64,000 nucleotides of DNA from Silicimonas sp. (GCA_013002465.1 JABDJO010000065.1:1-64000), one strand, 5' to 3'; counted from the first letter of the stretch, positions 32,892-42,476 are shown. Notes: generated by a model from the sequence alone, not told the origin. Translations and numbers: made by a program.

Positions 32892-34183
32892 GCGAGCATC
32901 GCAATGGGGCTTTCAAGGTTGGTCTTGATCGCGTCCAGGAAGGCCGCGCCCAATGCCCCGTCGATAACGCGGTGATCGACCGAGAGCGTCACCGACATGA
33001 CGGTTGCAACCGCCAGTTCCCCATCTGCATTTACAACCGGTTTCTTCACACCGGCACCCACGGCGAGGATCGAACCATGGGGCGGGTTGATGACAGCGTC
33101 GAAATTGTCGATGCCGAACATCCCAAGGTTCGAGATCGCGAAACTGCCGCCCTGGTATTCGTGGGGGGCAAGCTTGCGATCACGGGCGCGGGTGGCAAGA
33201 TCCTTCATCTCGGCCGAGAGGGCCGACAGCGATTTCATGTGCGCGTCTTTCAGCACGGGTGTGAACAAGCCGCCCTCGATGGCGACGGCCACGGCCACAT
33301 CCGATGGCGTCAGCTTCAGGATCCGATCACCGGCCCAGACCGCGTTGGCATCGGGCACGGACTGCAGGGCAAGAGCGCAAGCCTTGATGATGAAGTCGTT
33401 GACCGAAAGCTTCACCTCCCTTGATTCCAGTTCCTTGTTAAGCTGGCTGCGGAACTTCAAAAGCGCATCTAGCTGAATGTCACGGCGGAGATAGAAATGC
33501 GGGATGGTCTGCTTGGCTTCCCCGAGACGCGCCGCGATGGTCTTGCGCATGCCGTCCAGCGCCACTTCTTCGAATTCGCGGTCCTGGTACATGGCCATGA
33601 CCTGATCTGCGCCTGGACTTGCGGGCGCGGTAGTTGAGGCGGCGGGTGCTGGGGCAGGGGCAGTGCCCGGTTGAGCGTTTTCAACGTCAGCTTTGACGAT
33701 CCGTCCCTTTGGGCCGGTTCCCTTGATCTGGTTCAGATCGAGATCTTTGTCGGCGGCGATCCGGCGGGCGAGGGGCGATGCAAAGATGCGGGTGCCATCG
33801 CCCGTTGCGGCGGCAGGGGGCGCAGCTTTCTTCGGGGCTTCGGCAGAAGCGGCATTGGTGGCCATGGATTCTTCGACCGCCTTCGGGGCTTCCGCCTGAG
33901 CGACTGGAGTGGACGAACTGCCAATGTCGTCTGCACTTTCACCGTCCTCCAGAAGAACCGCAATCGCCGTGTTGACCTTCACGGCTTCGGTGCCCTCGTC
34001 AACCAGGATTTTGCCAATCGTACCTTCGTCGACGGCTTCGAATTCCATCGTCGCCTTGTCGGTTTCGATTTCGGCCAAAAGGTCGCCCGAAGACACGGTA
34101 TCGCCTTCCTTGACCAGCCATTTCGCCAGTGTGCCTTCCTCCATCGTGGGAGACAGTGCGGGCATCAGAATCTCGGTTGGCAT
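32888..34183 (-). CDS. pdhC: Pyruvate dehydrogenase E2, dihydrolipoyl acetyltransferase
   Basis: Core of the pyruvate dehydrogenase complex, 431 residues. A lipoyl domain at 1-80 carries the lipoyl Lys43 ([10 protein letters not shown]), followed by an Ala/Pro linker, a peripheral-subunit-binding domain ([20 protein letters not shown]) and the catalytic domain with [19 protein letters not shown]. All domains are intact. It is read in the order pdhA-VOC-pdhB-DUF5076-pdhC-cupin with gaps of a few bases. Confidence 0.94.
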   Translation of the reverse strand: MPTEILMPALSPTMEEGTLAKWLVKEGDTVSSGDLLAEIETDKATMEFEAVDEGTIGKILVDEGTEAVKVNTAIAVLLEDGESADDIGSSSTPVAQAEAPKAVEESMATNAASAEAPKKAAPPAAATGDGTRIFASPLARRIAADKDLDLNQIKGTGPKGRIVKADVENAQPGTAPAPAPAASTTAPASPGADQVMAMYQDREFEEVALDGMRKTIAARLGEAKQTIPHFYLRRDIQLDALLKFRSQLNKELESREVKLSVNDFIIKACALALQSVPDANAVWAGDRILKLTPSDVAVAVAIEGGLFTPVLKDAHMKSLSALSAEMKDLATRARDRKLAPHEYQGGSFAISNLGMFGIDNFDAVINPPHGSILAVGAGVKKPVVNADGELAVATVMSVTLSVDHRVIDGALGAAFLDAIKTNLESPIAMLA

Positions 34184-34184
34184 A

Positions 34185-34442
34185 TCAGTGTTCCTTCAAA
34201 AGCGTAATCTGGTCAAAGGGTGCCTTCGGGCGGCCGGTGCCGCGGGCCAGTTGAACGATGACCTTTTCGATCTTTTCCGCATGTCCGGCGATCCAGACAT
34301 AGGCGTCCTGGTGCGAGGGCCGCCCCACGGTTCTAAGGTCCGCCGCCAGTCGCTCGGGCAAAAGCGCCGTCACCACCTGGCCGTCCACCACGTGGCTGAC
34401 CCGATAGCATTCGGTGGCGGGATCGCGGCCATGAACCTCCAT
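34185..34442 (-). CDS. DUF5076 protein within the PDH operon
   Basis: An 85-residue protein beginning [20 protein letters not shown], which I associate with DUF5076. It lies between pdhB and pdhC with gaps of 11 and 1 bases, so it must be co-expressed with the complex. It contains [20 protein letters not shown] and no membrane segment or signal. Its role is unknown; conservation of position with PDH genes suggests an accessory or regulatory part. Confidence 0.75.
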   Translation of the reverse strand: MEVHGRDPATECYRVSHVVDGQVVTALLPERLAADLRTVGRPSHQDAYVWIAGHAEKIEKVIVQLARGTGRPKAPFDQITLLKEH

Positions 34443-34453
34443 ATCAAGTTCCC

Positions 34454-35833
34454 CTAGCGATACGTCACAGCCTTGACCGCATCCATGACTTCCTTGGTCG
34501 AGGTCAGCGCCAGCTTTTCGAGGTTCGCCGCATAGGGCATGGGAACGTCCTTGCCGGTGCAGGCGATCACGGGCGCGTCGAGATAGTCGAAGGCTTCGCG
34601 CATGATCTCGGCACCGATGTGATCGGACATGGACGCGACGGGCCAGGCTTCTTCGACGGTGACGCAGCGGTTGGTCTTTTGCACGCTGGCAATGACCGTG
34701 GCCATGTCCAGAGGGCGCAGAGTCCGCAGGTCGACGACCTCGGCCTCGATCCCTTCTTTGGCCAATTCATCAGCCGCTTCGAGCGCGTAGTTCATGCCGA
34801 TGCCCCAACTGACGATGGTGACGTCCGAACCTTCTCGCCAGATGCGGGCCTTGCCGAAGGGGATGATGAAATCGTCAAGTTTCGGAACGTCAAACGCGCG
34901 GCCATAAAGGATCTCGTTTTCCAGGAAGACCACCGGGTTCGGATCGCGAATGGCGTTTTTCAAAAGGCCCTTGGCGTCGGCGGCCGAGAAGGGCTGGACG
35001 ACTTTCAGGCCGGGCACGGATGCATACCAGGCGGCATAATCCTGGCTGTGCTGTGCGCCGACGCGGGCGGCAGCGCCGTTGGGTCCACGGAAGACGATCG
35101 GCGAGCCCATCTGACCGCCGGACATGTAAAGCGTCTTGGCGGCGGAATTGATAATGTGGTCAATGGCCTGCATGGCGAAGTTGAACGTCATGAATTCGAC
35201 AATCGGTTTCAGACCGCCCCAGCTTGCGCCAACGCCGATCCCGGCAAAACCGTGTTCGGTGATCGGGGTATCGACGACGCGGCGGGCGCCGAATTCATCA
35301 AGCAACCCTTGGGTGATCTTGTAGGCGCCCTGGTATTCGGCCACCTCTTCGCCCATGACAAACACGGTTTCGTCGGCGCGCATTTCTTCGGCCATGGCAT
35401 CCCGCAATGCTTCGCGGACGGTGGTCGAGACCGTCTCGGTCCCTTCCGGGTAGTCCGGGCTGCGGTCAGGCTCAGATCGGGCGGGACTGTCAGCCGGAGC
35501 CGCAGCAACCTTGCCTTCGAAACCCTCCAATGCGGCGGGAACCGCGACGCTGGCGGGCTGTTCCTGGGCGGCGGCGAGCGACATGTCTTCGCCTTCCTCG
35601 CCAATGACGGCGATCGGCGTATTGACCTTCACGCCCTCGGCGCCCTCTTCGACAAGTATCTTGCCGACGACGCCCTCATCGACAGCTTCAAATTCCATCG
35701 TGGCCTTGTCGGTTTCAATCTCGGCGATGATGTCGCCCGACGACACGGTGTCGCCCTCCTTGACGAGCCATTTGGCCAGCGTGCCTTCTTCCATGGTCGG
35801 CGAAAGGGCAGGCATGAGAATTTCGGTAGCCAT
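34454..35833 (-). CDS. pdhB: Pyruvate dehydrogenase E1 beta subunit with N-terminal lipoyl domain
   Basis: A 459-residue E1 beta. Residues 1-80 are a lipoyl domain nearly identical to that of pdhC, with Lys43 in [10 protein letters not shown], joined by an Ala/Pro/Ser linker to the transketolase-like E1 beta domain ([32 protein letters not shown] and [16 protein letters not shown]). A lipoyl domain on E1 beta is usual in alphaproteobacteria. The start is two bases after the VOC stop. Confidence 0.94.
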   Translation of the reverse strand: MATEILMPALSPTMEEGTLAKWLVKEGDTVSSGDIIAEIETDKATMEFEAVDEGVVGKILVEEGAEGVKVNTPIAVIGEEGEDMSLAAAQEQPASVAVPAALEGFEGKVAAAPADSPARSEPDRSPDYPEGTETVSTTVREALRDAMAEEMRADETVFVMGEEVAEYQGAYKITQGLLDEFGARRVVDTPITEHGFAGIGVGASWGGLKPIVEFMTFNFAMQAIDHIINSAAKTLYMSGGQMGSPIVFRGPNGAAARVGAQHSQDYAAWYASVPGLKVVQPFSAADAKGLLKNAIRDPNPVVFLENEILYGRAFDVPKLDDFIIPFGKARIWREGSDVTIVSWGIGMNYALEAADELAKEGIEAEVVDLRTLRPLDMATVIASVQKTNRCVTVEEAWPVASMSDHIGAEIMREAFDYLDAPVIACTGKDVPMPYAANLEKLALTSTKEVMDAVKAVTYR

Positions 35834-35834
35834 A

Positions 35835-36221
35835 TCAGGCGTCTCCTTCCGGCTTGATCATTCCGACCACGTTTCCCTGGCCGTCTTCGACGTATGCGCA
35901 TCTGCCGATACCGGGGTAATCGGCCGGCGGCAAAGCCTCGGCCCCCCCATTGGCCAACGCCCAGGCATAGCGATCGTCGCAGTCTTGTACTTCAAAGGTC
36001 ATTGTTCCGCCGCGGATTGGCGCACCCGGTTGCGGATCGCCAACCATACGGCGCATCAATCCACCGGTGACGTCCTTCGTCTGGCCGATGGAGTCGCCTT
36101 CGATCAGATGATAATCCATCTCTTCGCCGCCCTGCATCGCGCTGAATGTCCAGCCGAACAGACCGCCATAGAACGACTTGGCTGCAGCAACGTCACTGGC
36201 GTGGATCTCGAAGTGTGGCAT
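35835..36221 (-). CDS. VOC (glyoxalase-fold) protein inside the PDH operon
   Basis: A 128-residue vicinal-oxygen-chelate protein: [20 protein letters not shown], then FGWTFSAM and [20 protein letters not shown]. The first metal-ligand position (His in HFEIHA) is kept. It is wedged between pdhA (nine bases upstream) and pdhB (one base downstream) in the same direction, an unusual guest in this operon. It may detoxify or bind a small carbonyl compound made around PDH; this is inference. Confidence 0.82.
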   Translation of the reverse strand: MPHFEIHASDVAAAKSFYGGLFGWTFSAMQGGEEMDYHLIEGDSIGQTKDVTGGLMRRMVGDPQPGAPIRGGTMTFEVQDCDDRYAWALANGGAEALPPADYPGIGRCAYVEDGQGNVVGMIKPEGDA

Positions 36222-36230
36222 CCTGACCCC

Positions 36231-37226
36231 CTATGACGCTTCCAGGATGATGTCGGTCCAAAGTTCGGAGACATCCGGTTCGGGGCTTTCCTTCGAAAAC
36301 TCGGCGGCGGCATTGACGATATCTTTGATATCCTTGTCGATGGTCTTCAACTCGTCCTCGGTGGCCTTGGCGGTCAGCAAACGTTTGCGCACCTGTTCGA
36401 TGGCGTCGCGTTCCTCGCGCATCTTTTGCACTTCGTCGCGGGTCCGGTATTTGGCTGGATCCGACATTGAATGGCCACGATAGCGATACGTCATGACTTC
36501 GAGAATGTAAGGTCCTTTGCCCGACCGGCAGTGCGTGACCGCGCGAAGGCCCGCTTCGCGCACGGCCAGAACATCCATACCGTCAACTTCTTCGCCCGAA
36601 ATGCCATATGCAGCACCGCGTTCCCAAAGCGAGGGTGATTTGGTGGCGCGTTTGACGGACGTCCCCATGGCATAGCCGTTGTTTTCGATCACGAAGATCA
36701 CCGGCAGTTCCCAGATCATCGCCATGTTGTAGGTCTCGTAAACCTGGCCCTGGTTGGCGGCACCGTCGCCGAAGTAAGTGAAGGTGACGTTGTCGTTGCC
36801 CTTGTACTTGTCCGAGAACGCAAGGCCAGCACCTAGTGGCACGTTCGCACCGACAATCCCGTGGCCACCGTAGAAATGCGCCTCTTTCGAGAACATGTGC
36901 ATCGAGCCGCCCTTGCCCTTGGAATACCCGCCAATGCGCCCCGTGAGTTCGGCCATCACCCCGTTCGGGTCCATACCGCAGGCCAGCATATGGCCGTGGT
37001 CGCGGTAGGTGGTGACGCGCTTGTCGCCGTCCTTGGTCGTGGATTCCAACCCGACGACGACCGCTTCCTGCCCGATATAAAGGTGACAAAACCCGCCAAT
37101 CAGGCCCATACCGTAAAGCTGACCGGCTTTTTCCTCGAACCGGCGGATCAAAAGCATGTCCTTGTAGTATTGAAGAAGTTCGTCCTTTGACGCGGTGGTC
37201 TTCTTGGTAGTCCGTTTGGCGGCCAT
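36231..37226 (-). CDS. pdhA: Pyruvate dehydrogenase E1 alpha subunit
   Basis: A 331-residue thiamine-diphosphate enzyme subunit that decarboxylates pyruvate. It has the TPP motif FGDGAANQGQVYETYNMA, the phosphorylation-loop-like RYRGHSMSDPAKYRTRDEV and YGGHGIVGANVPLGAGLAFS. The Lys-rich N-terminus MAAKRTTKKTTASKDELLQY is typical of alphaproteobacterial forms. It is first in the operon; a perfect 22-bp dyad lies 31 bases upstream of its start. Confidence 0.95.
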   Translation of the reverse strand: MAAKRTTKKTTASKDELLQYYKDMLLIRRFEEKAGQLYGMGLIGGFCHLYIGQEAVVVGLESTTKDGDKRVTTYRDHGHMLACGMDPNGVMAELTGRIGGYSKGKGGSMHMFSKEAHFYGGHGIVGANVPLGAGLAFSDKYKGNDNVTFTYFGDGAANQGQVYETYNMAMIWELPVIFVIENNGYAMGTSVKRATKSPSLWERGAAYGISGEEVDGMDVLAVREAGLRAVTHCRSGKGPYILEVMTYRYRGHSMSDPAKYRTRDEVQKMREERDAIEQVRKRLLTAKATEDELKTIDKDIKDIVNAAAEFSKESPEPDVSELWTDIILEAS

Positions 37227-37257
37227 CAGCGCTTCCTCCGTCGGGTTCGGGCAGTCA

Positions 37258-37279
37258 GATAGTTTAGCATTAAACTATC
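37258..37279 (-). promoter_or_regulatory. 22-bp perfect dyad upstream of pdhA
   Basis: Nine-base arms GATAGTTTA and TAAACTATC flank GCAT. It lies between the pdhA start and the likely promoter region and is the only strong symmetry in the gap. The AGTTTA/TAAACT form recalls MarR- or GntR-type operators. No regulator gene is adjacent. Confidence 0.6.
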
Positions 37280-37377
37280 GTTACACCATGGCACGCGGAA
37301 TTGCACGCAGTAAGACACCGAATTTCGGTAGTCCTGCTATGCTTTTCGCGCAAGGCTGAGGTTGGATTGGCTGCTTT

Positions 37378-37677
37378 TCAGTTCAGGACGATTTCGTCCG
37401 AGCGGATCAGGCCCAAAACGTCGCGTGCCTGCGAATCCAAAAGGTCGAGATCCAGATAGGTGTCAGACAGGCGGCGGGTCTTGTTTTCAAGCGCGGCGAC
37501 TTCTTCGGCCAAGCGATCGCGTTCGTCTTTCAGCGTGATGACCTCGGCTTCGATCTGGACGCGGCGAAACAGGCCGAAATCGCCCTGCACACTGGCAAAC
37601 ATGAAATAGACGCCAAGCGAGAACATCACAGCGAAATAGGCGACAACGCCAAGCCCTGGTCGATTGAGTGTACGCAT
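37378..37677 (-). CDS. Septum formation initiator family protein (FtsB/DivIC-like)
   Basis: A 99-residue bitopic protein: a membrane helix (GLGVVAYFAVMFSLGVYFMF) then a coiled coil (EAEVITLKDERDRLAEEVAA, then LENKTRRLSDTYLD). FtsB-type proteins link FtsL and FtsQ in the divisome. ATG at 37677 follows AGGGG with good spacing; a GTG one codon upstream is possible. It lies upstream of pdhA on the same strand, a frequent neighbour pair in alphaproteobacteria. Confidence 0.85.
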   Translation of the reverse strand: MRTLNRPGLGVVAYFAVMFSLGVYFMFASVQGDFGLFRRVQIEAEVITLKDERDRLAEEVAALENKTRRLSDTYLDLDLLDSQARDVLGLIRSDEIVLN

Positions 37678-37902
37678 CACTGCCCCTTTGCCGCCCTCTG
37701 TCGGGGCGCTTTCCCGGTATTTAGACCTATGCGCGCATCAAGCGCAAAGAAAAATGACCGAAGTGGCGAAGCTTTGCCGACATGTCGCCTTCTTAACTGT
37801 GCGTCCCTGTCCGTCAGAAGACGGAAATGCGCACGACAAGAAAAGAGGTCTGTGCGATGTATTGAGAGGACGACGTGGCGGCAAAGCCGGAGGGGAGTGC
37901 AG

Positions 37903-39048
37903 ATGTTCGAAAGCAGAATGAACCGGTTGTGCAAGCAACTTGACAAGGCTGGCATCGACGTTGCGTTGATTACCGATGACGACAACGTCTATTACCTGAC
38001 CGGTTACTACGATTACCTTCATATGGAGTTCGGTCGCCCGACCATTCTGGTGGTTCGGTCGCATGGATCTTCTTTGCTGATCACCCCCACCATTGACCTC
38101 AATTCGGCCGAGGCCACGGCACGTGTGGATCGCATCGCGGCCTGGAATGACGGCATGGGGCGCGAATGGCGACAGGAGCTTCCGAAGGCTCTTGAAGGTG
38201 GCGTTCGTGTCGCAATCGAACCCGATCACATGCCGCCCGTCGTACGCGCCTATGTTGATGAACAGACCGAAGCGTCGCCGTGCGCCGATGTGACTCCCAT
38301 TCTGGCGGATATGCGCAAGGTCAAGTCGGACGAGGAATTGCAGCTTGCCCGGCATGCGGGGCAGGTGGCCGGGGCAATGATGGCGGCAGGGCGCGCGGCG
38401 ATCGGGGATGGTGTGCCGGAGTACGAAGTGGCGATTGCCACCGCGCAGGCGGGCACGCGCAAAGCGGCCGAGCTTTTGAACGCCCATTACGACGAAGCCG
38501 ACATGTCACCGAACACGCATTTCCTGCAGATCATGGCGTCCGGGAAAGAGATCATCAAAACCCATCATCGCGCCTCGACAAGGATCATGCGCAAGGGCGA
38601 GCCGGTATTCCTTTGTTTTTGCGGCATGACAAATTTCCACAAGTTCAAACTGGGGTTTGATCGAACGTTCTGGATTGGCAAGATTGCGGATCAGTCCCAG
38701 GCGGCTGTCTATGACGTCGCGGTCGCCAGCCAAAAGGCGGCGCTGAATGCTCTTCGCCCCGGTGTCACTGCCGAAAGTGTCCACGCGGCTTATGCAAGTG
38801 TCATCGAGGATGCCGGATATGATTACCCCTTCCGCTGCGGGCGCGCGACAGGGTTCAGTTTTCTGGAAACCCCGCAACTTGTCACCGGCGACACGACGAT
38901 CCTGGAGCCGGGCATGGTGTTTGCCGTCGACGGATCGGTCACAACCGACACATTCCGGGCCCAGATCGGCGACAGCTTCATTGTCACGGAAGACGGATAC
39001 GAGCCGATCACCGATCACCCGAAATCCATAGCCGACGTCATATTGTAA
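37903..39048 (+). CDS. M24-fold (Xaa-Pro peptidase-like) protein lacking metal ligands
   Basis: A 381-residue 'pita-bread' M24-family protein, starting at MFESRMNRLCKQLDKAGIDV after AGGGGAG. The N-terminal domain has VYYLTGYYDYLHMEFGRP. In the catalytic half the five usual metal ligands look changed: the two Asp positions are in FLCFCGMTNFHKFKLGFDRT (Phe and Gly), the His region is CGRATGFSF, and the Glu positions read VFAVDGS and AQIGDSF. Metal-free M24 relatives exist, for example ectoine hydrolases. It converges with the catabolic block, so a hydrolase of a cyclic or amide-bonded amino compound is plausible. Confidence 0.78.
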   Translation: MFESRMNRLCKQLDKAGIDVALITDDDNVYYLTGYYDYLHMEFGRPTILVVRSHGSSLLITPTIDLNSAEATARVDRIAAWNDGMGREWRQELPKALEGGVRVAIEPDHMPPVVRAYVDEQTEASPCADVTPILADMRKVKSDEELQLARHAGQVAGAMMAAGRAAIGDGVPEYEVAIATAQAGTRKAAELLNAHYDEADMSPNTHFLQIMASGKEIIKTHHRASTRIMRKGEPVFLCFCGMTNFHKFKLGFDRTFWIGKIADQSQAAVYDVAVASQKAALNALRPGVTAESVHAAYASVIEDAGYDYPFRCGRATGFSFLETPQLVTGDTTILEPGMVFAVDGSVTTDTFRAQIGDSFIVTEDGYEPITDHPKSIADVIL

Positions 39049-39114
39049 CCCGGCCCGCTACCATCGTTTTTCGAGGACAGGATTGGATCGCAAAGGACGA
39101 GTTCGTCAGTTGCG

Positions 39115-40308
39115 CTAGGCGGCATCGCGCCCCGACATGATTTTCTGAAAGATTGCCGGGTCCGTCACGCCTTCCGAGCCGATCAACAGAACCCGAGATG
39201 CGGTATCAAGAGCAAGCTTGGACGAAAGGGCGTCGTCACCGCGCGCAGCAATCAGGGCAGCGAGCCCGGCGATGGCGCTTTCGCCAGCTTCGATTGCTGG
39301 ATCTCCGGGAAGCGGGCGGGCCAAAAGACGCACGGCGGGGCCAACCAGAGTTTCCGGAACGGTCAGGAAATCATCGGCTTCTTCGGCCAGGATTTCCCAG
39401 GCCAGCGCGGACGGTTCGCCGCAGGACAGCCCTGCCATCAGGGTTTCTTCGGCAATGTCTACATGTGTTGCCTGTCCGGATTGTGCGCTTGCGAAAAGGC
39501 AGGCCGCAAGTTCGGGTTCAACGATGATCACCCGCGGGGCCGCGTCATCCCAGACCTGCCGAAAGCTGGCGACGACACCGGCGGCCAGACCGCCGACACC
39601 GCCTTGCAGGAACACGTGCGTCGGGGGCTGATCAAGTGTGTCGCAGATCTCTTGCGTCATCACGCCATATCCCGCCATCACGTCACGGGGCGGCAATGTA
39701 TAGCCGGGCCACGACGTGTCCGAAACGACGAACCAGCCGTTTTCTTCCGCCTCTTTCTTAGCCAGTTCGACGGATGCGTCATAATCACCCGAAATGCGGA
39801 TCACCGTCGCACCAAGATCGGCCATGGCGCGTTCCCGGCCTTCGCTGACTTCGGAATGGATGTAGATGCGGCAGGGTGCGCCGACGCGCTGGCATCCCCA
39901 GGCCAGGGACCGACCGTGGTTTCCATCGGTGGCCGAAACGAGTGTGATCTTAGCGATCTGACTGGCATAAGTGCCGCCGCGAATGTCGGCCAATGCCACA
40001 TCATGGCCAAACCGGTCCGTCAGTTCGCGCTGCAATACCTTTAGTGCTGCATATGACCCGCCAAGTGCCTTGAAGCTGCCAAGCCCGAACCTGGGCCCTT
40101 CGTCCTTGTAAAGAACCTCTGCAACGTTGATGGCCTTGGCCAGTGAGCCAAGCGATACAAGGGGCGTTGGTTCGTATCCGGGCCAGGAGGTTATCTCTTC
40201 GCGGGCCGTGGCAAAATCGGTCGGGCTCAGGACCCGGCGCGCGGCATCGCCGGATTTGCGGGTCGCGCTCAGATGCCCAAGTGCCGCGGCGGGAAGGAGA
40301 TGTGTCAT
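39115..40308 (-). CDS. dpaL: Diaminopropionate ammonia-lyase
   Basis: A 397-residue PLP enzyme that splits 2,3-diaminopropionate to pyruvate and ammonia. PLP Lys80 is in RFGLGSFKALGG; family signatures SWPGYTLPPRDVMAGYGVM and FLQGGVGGLAAGVVASF are clear, separating it from plain threonine dehydratases. Its start overlaps the stop of the M20 amidohydrolase gene by four bases, so the two are co-translated. Together they suggest removal of an acyl group from an amino compound followed by deamination. Confidence 0.88.
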   Translation of the reverse strand: MTHLLPAAALGHLSATRKSGDAARRVLSPTDFATAREEITSWPGYEPTPLVSLGSLAKAINVAEVLYKDEGPRFGLGSFKALGGSYAALKVLQRELTDRFGHDVALADIRGGTYASQIAKITLVSATDGNHGRSLAWGCQRVGAPCRIYIHSEVSEGRERAMADLGATVIRISGDYDASVELAKKEAEENGWFVVSDTSWPGYTLPPRDVMAGYGVMTQEICDTLDQPPTHVFLQGGVGGLAAGVVASFRQVWDDAAPRVIIVEPELAACLFASAQSGQATHVDIAEETLMAGLSCGEPSALAWEILAEEADDFLTVPETLVGPAVRLLARPLPGDPAIEAGESAIAGLAALIAARGDDALSSKLALDTASRVLLIGSEGVTDPAIFQKIMSGRDAA

Positions 40309-41456
40309 TGGTTGGGTTCCCTTCGTGGAAGCCGGTCACGGACAAGTTCTGCCCAAAATCTCGCGCCAAGCGGCAACAATTCGTCATTGAAATCGTAATC
40401 TGATGCATGAAGCGGCTGGCCTTGGGGGCCATCCTCGCCATTTCCCAAAAGAATGAAGCAGCCCGGAACAGCGGCGCAGAAATGGGCGAAATCCTCGGAA
40501 AAGCTCATCGCGGGACGGTCGCCGATTGCTTGCAGTCCGGCGGTCTCGGCGACGCGGATCGCGGCTTTGGTCGGAATCTCGGAATTGATCGTTTCGACGA
40601 ACTCGGTCTGAAAACTCATCGAGGCAGTGATACCATGGGTGGCCGCGACACCTTCGACGATCTGGCGCATGAAGGCTTCGACGTGCAGACGATCTTCGGG
40701 CAGGCGTGCCCGCACATCGCCTTTCAGCGTGGCCTTTCCGGGCAGAACGTTGCGCTGTCCATCGCTCAGAAACTCTGTGACGGAAACGACGGCACCCGCA
40801 CCGGGGGCGAGTTTGCGTGAAACGATGGTTTGCAGCGCCAGCACCATCTCGGCACCCACAGTTATCGTGTCCACGCCCACCTGAGGCATCGAAGCGTGTC
40901 CGCCACGCCCTGATATCTCGATCTGAAACAGGCTTTCCGATGCGCAGATCTGCCCGACCCGGGTCGAGACTTGTCCAACAGGGGCACCAGGCAGGTTGTG
41001 GATGGCATAAACCTCGTCGATCGGGAATTCTTTCAACACGCCTTCGTCGATCATGGCCTTCGCACCAAGGCCGTGTTCTTCATTCGGCTGGAACAGGAAG
41101 ACGACAGTGCCGTCAAAGTCTTGTGTTTGGGCCAAAATCTCGGCCGCCCCCAAAAGCATCGTGGTGTGCCCGTCGTGCCCGCAGGCATGCATGACGCCGG
41201 GGGTTTGGGACACATGATCGTGGGTACCGGTTTCCGTGATCGGCAAGGCGTCCATATCGGCGCGCAGTCCGATTGCCCGATTGCCCGCGCCTGCGCGCAA
41301 GACACCGACCACGCCGACGCCTTCGTGCACTTCAAGCCCAAGATCGCGCATTATTTCGGCGACTTTCTTCTTGGTCCGATGCTCTTGAAACCCAAGTTCG
41401 GGAGCCCTGTGAAACCCCCGGCGCAGGTCTGTCAGCTTTTTGTGGAACGCATCCAT
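40305..41456 (-). CDS. M20-family amidohydrolase
   Basis: A 383-residue M20D metalloamidase of the hippurate/N-acyl-amino-acid hydrolase type. Metal and catalytic motifs: GLRADMDALPITE, HACGHDGHTTMLLGAA, FQPNEEHGLGAKAM and GRGGHASMPQ; FSEDFAHF carries a C-terminal ligand. All look intact. It is the first gene of a two-gene unit with dpaL, divergent from the racemase-like gene at 41688, and faces a 17-bp palindrome. Confidence 0.88.
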   Translation of the reverse strand: MDAFHKKLTDLRRGFHRAPELGFQEHRTKKKVAEIMRDLGLEVHEGVGVVGVLRAGAGNRAIGLRADMDALPITETGTHDHVSQTPGVMHACGHDGHTTMLLGAAEILAQTQDFDGTVVFLFQPNEEHGLGAKAMIDEGVLKEFPIDEVYAIHNLPGAPVGQVSTRVGQICASESLFQIEISGRGGHASMPQVGVDTITVGAEMVLALQTIVSRKLAPGAGAVVSVTEFLSDGQRNVLPGKATLKGDVRARLPEDRLHVEAFMRQIVEGVAATHGITASMSFQTEFVETINSEIPTKAAIRVAETAGLQAIGDRPAMSFSEDFAHFCAAVPGCFILLGNGEDGPQGQPLHASDYDFNDELLPLGARFWAELVRDRLPRREPNQ

Positions 41457-41584
41457 GGTCTATCCCCGGTCCGATCACCGGCAATCTAAACGGTTTTTCT
41501 GATGGGATGCGTCGAAAAATCGTGCCTTGGCGATGAAATGTGGCAAGGATTTCGGGCATCGGGACGTTTGTCGGAATATCCGGG

Positions 41585-41601
41585 AAATGTCGTCGACATT
41601 T
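41585..41601. promoter_or_regulatory. 17-bp palindrome between divergent catabolic genes
   Basis: AAATGTCG-T-CGACATTT is a perfect inverted repeat in the 231-base gap between the M20-dpaL unit and the racemase-like gene. It is well placed to control both directions. A second hairpin with arms CCCCAAGG and CCTTGGGG lies at 41628-41657, in the leader of the plus-strand gene. Confidence 0.6.
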
Positions 41602-41687
41602 CAGAGTCTGTACATAGTGCCTTTAAGCCCCAAGGATACCGAAACCGCCCCTTGGGGTTGGATCAGAAACGATAGCTGGAGCGGATC

Positions 41688-42464
41688 ATGGACGGAAACC
41701 AAGGTCAGACCCGCATTAAGCGACTGAAATTCAACACGGATTCAGGGGCGGGTTGGCGCGCGCGGATCGGTCTTTTGGTTCTGGAGTCGGACCAGACCAT
41801 GGAGTGGGAGTTTCGCGCACTGACGGATTTGCCTGGCGTCGCCGTTTATCACTCCCGCCTTGCCAATGACGTGAAGGTGACGGCCGAGACCCTCGCTCGG
41901 ATGGCCGAAGAACTGCCGGTCGCGGCGGGATTGTTGCCGGATTACCTGGGACTGAACGCCATCGGCTATGGGTGTACCTCGGGATCGACCGTAATTGGCG
42001 AGGACGAGGTGTCCGCCCTTATCGCAAACGTGCATCCCGGTGTGCCGTCGACGAACCCTCTGACAGCGGCCAAGGCGGCGCTTCATGCCTTGAAGGTCCG
42101 GCGCTTGGCACTTTTGACGCCCTATACGCCCGAAGTGACCGAGGCCATGCAGGCGAAATTCTCGGAAGCGGGGTTTGCGGTCAACGTTGTGGGATCGTTT
42201 TACGAAGAAAGCGATCTGGTTGTGGGCAGGATTGATCCCGAGGCCATTCTGGAGGCGGCGATTTCGCTTGGCGGGTCGGAGGATGTCGATGGCGTGTTCA
42301 TGTCCTGCACCAATCTAAGGGCGGCCGGGATCATCGAGAGGGCCGAAAAGGCGCTTGGCAAGCCCGTGACCTCAAGCAACCACGCCTTGGCCTGGCACCT
42401 TTTGCGGCTTGGGGGCATCCAGGATCAATTCGGCAGCGCCGGGCGGCTTTTTGCAACGGCTTGA
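41688..42464 (+). CDS. Asp/Glu racemase / maleate isomerase family protein (EutA-like)
   Basis: A 258-residue member of the aspartate/glutamate racemase superfamily. Two conserved cysteines sit in IGYGCTSGST (Cys96) and MSCTNLRAAG (Cys207), as in maleate isomerases, arylmalonate decarboxylases and the EutA protein of ectoine catabolism. The start MDGNQGQTRIKRL follows GGAGCGG. It is divergent from M20-dpaL, and its substrate is likely shared with that pathway. A GC-rich hairpin follows at 42477. Confidence 0.8.
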   Translation: MDGNQGQTRIKRLKFNTDSGAGWRARIGLLVLESDQTMEWEFRALTDLPGVAVYHSRLANDVKVTAETLARMAEELPVAAGLLPDYLGLNAIGYGCTSGSTVIGEDEVSALIANVHPGVPSTNPLTAAKAALHALKVRRLALLTPYTPEVTEAMQAKFSEAGFAVNVVGSFYEESDLVVGRIDPEAILEAAISLGGSEDVDGVFMSCTNLRAAGIIERAEKALGKPVTSSNHALAWHLLRLGGIQDQFGSAGRLFATA

Positions 42465-42476
42465 CGGTCTGGGTGC

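Noticed and set aside
34619-35857. 412-codon plus-strand frame over pdhB
   Set aside because: Gly/Asp/His-rich mirror of the E1 beta gene, a typical high-GC shadow.
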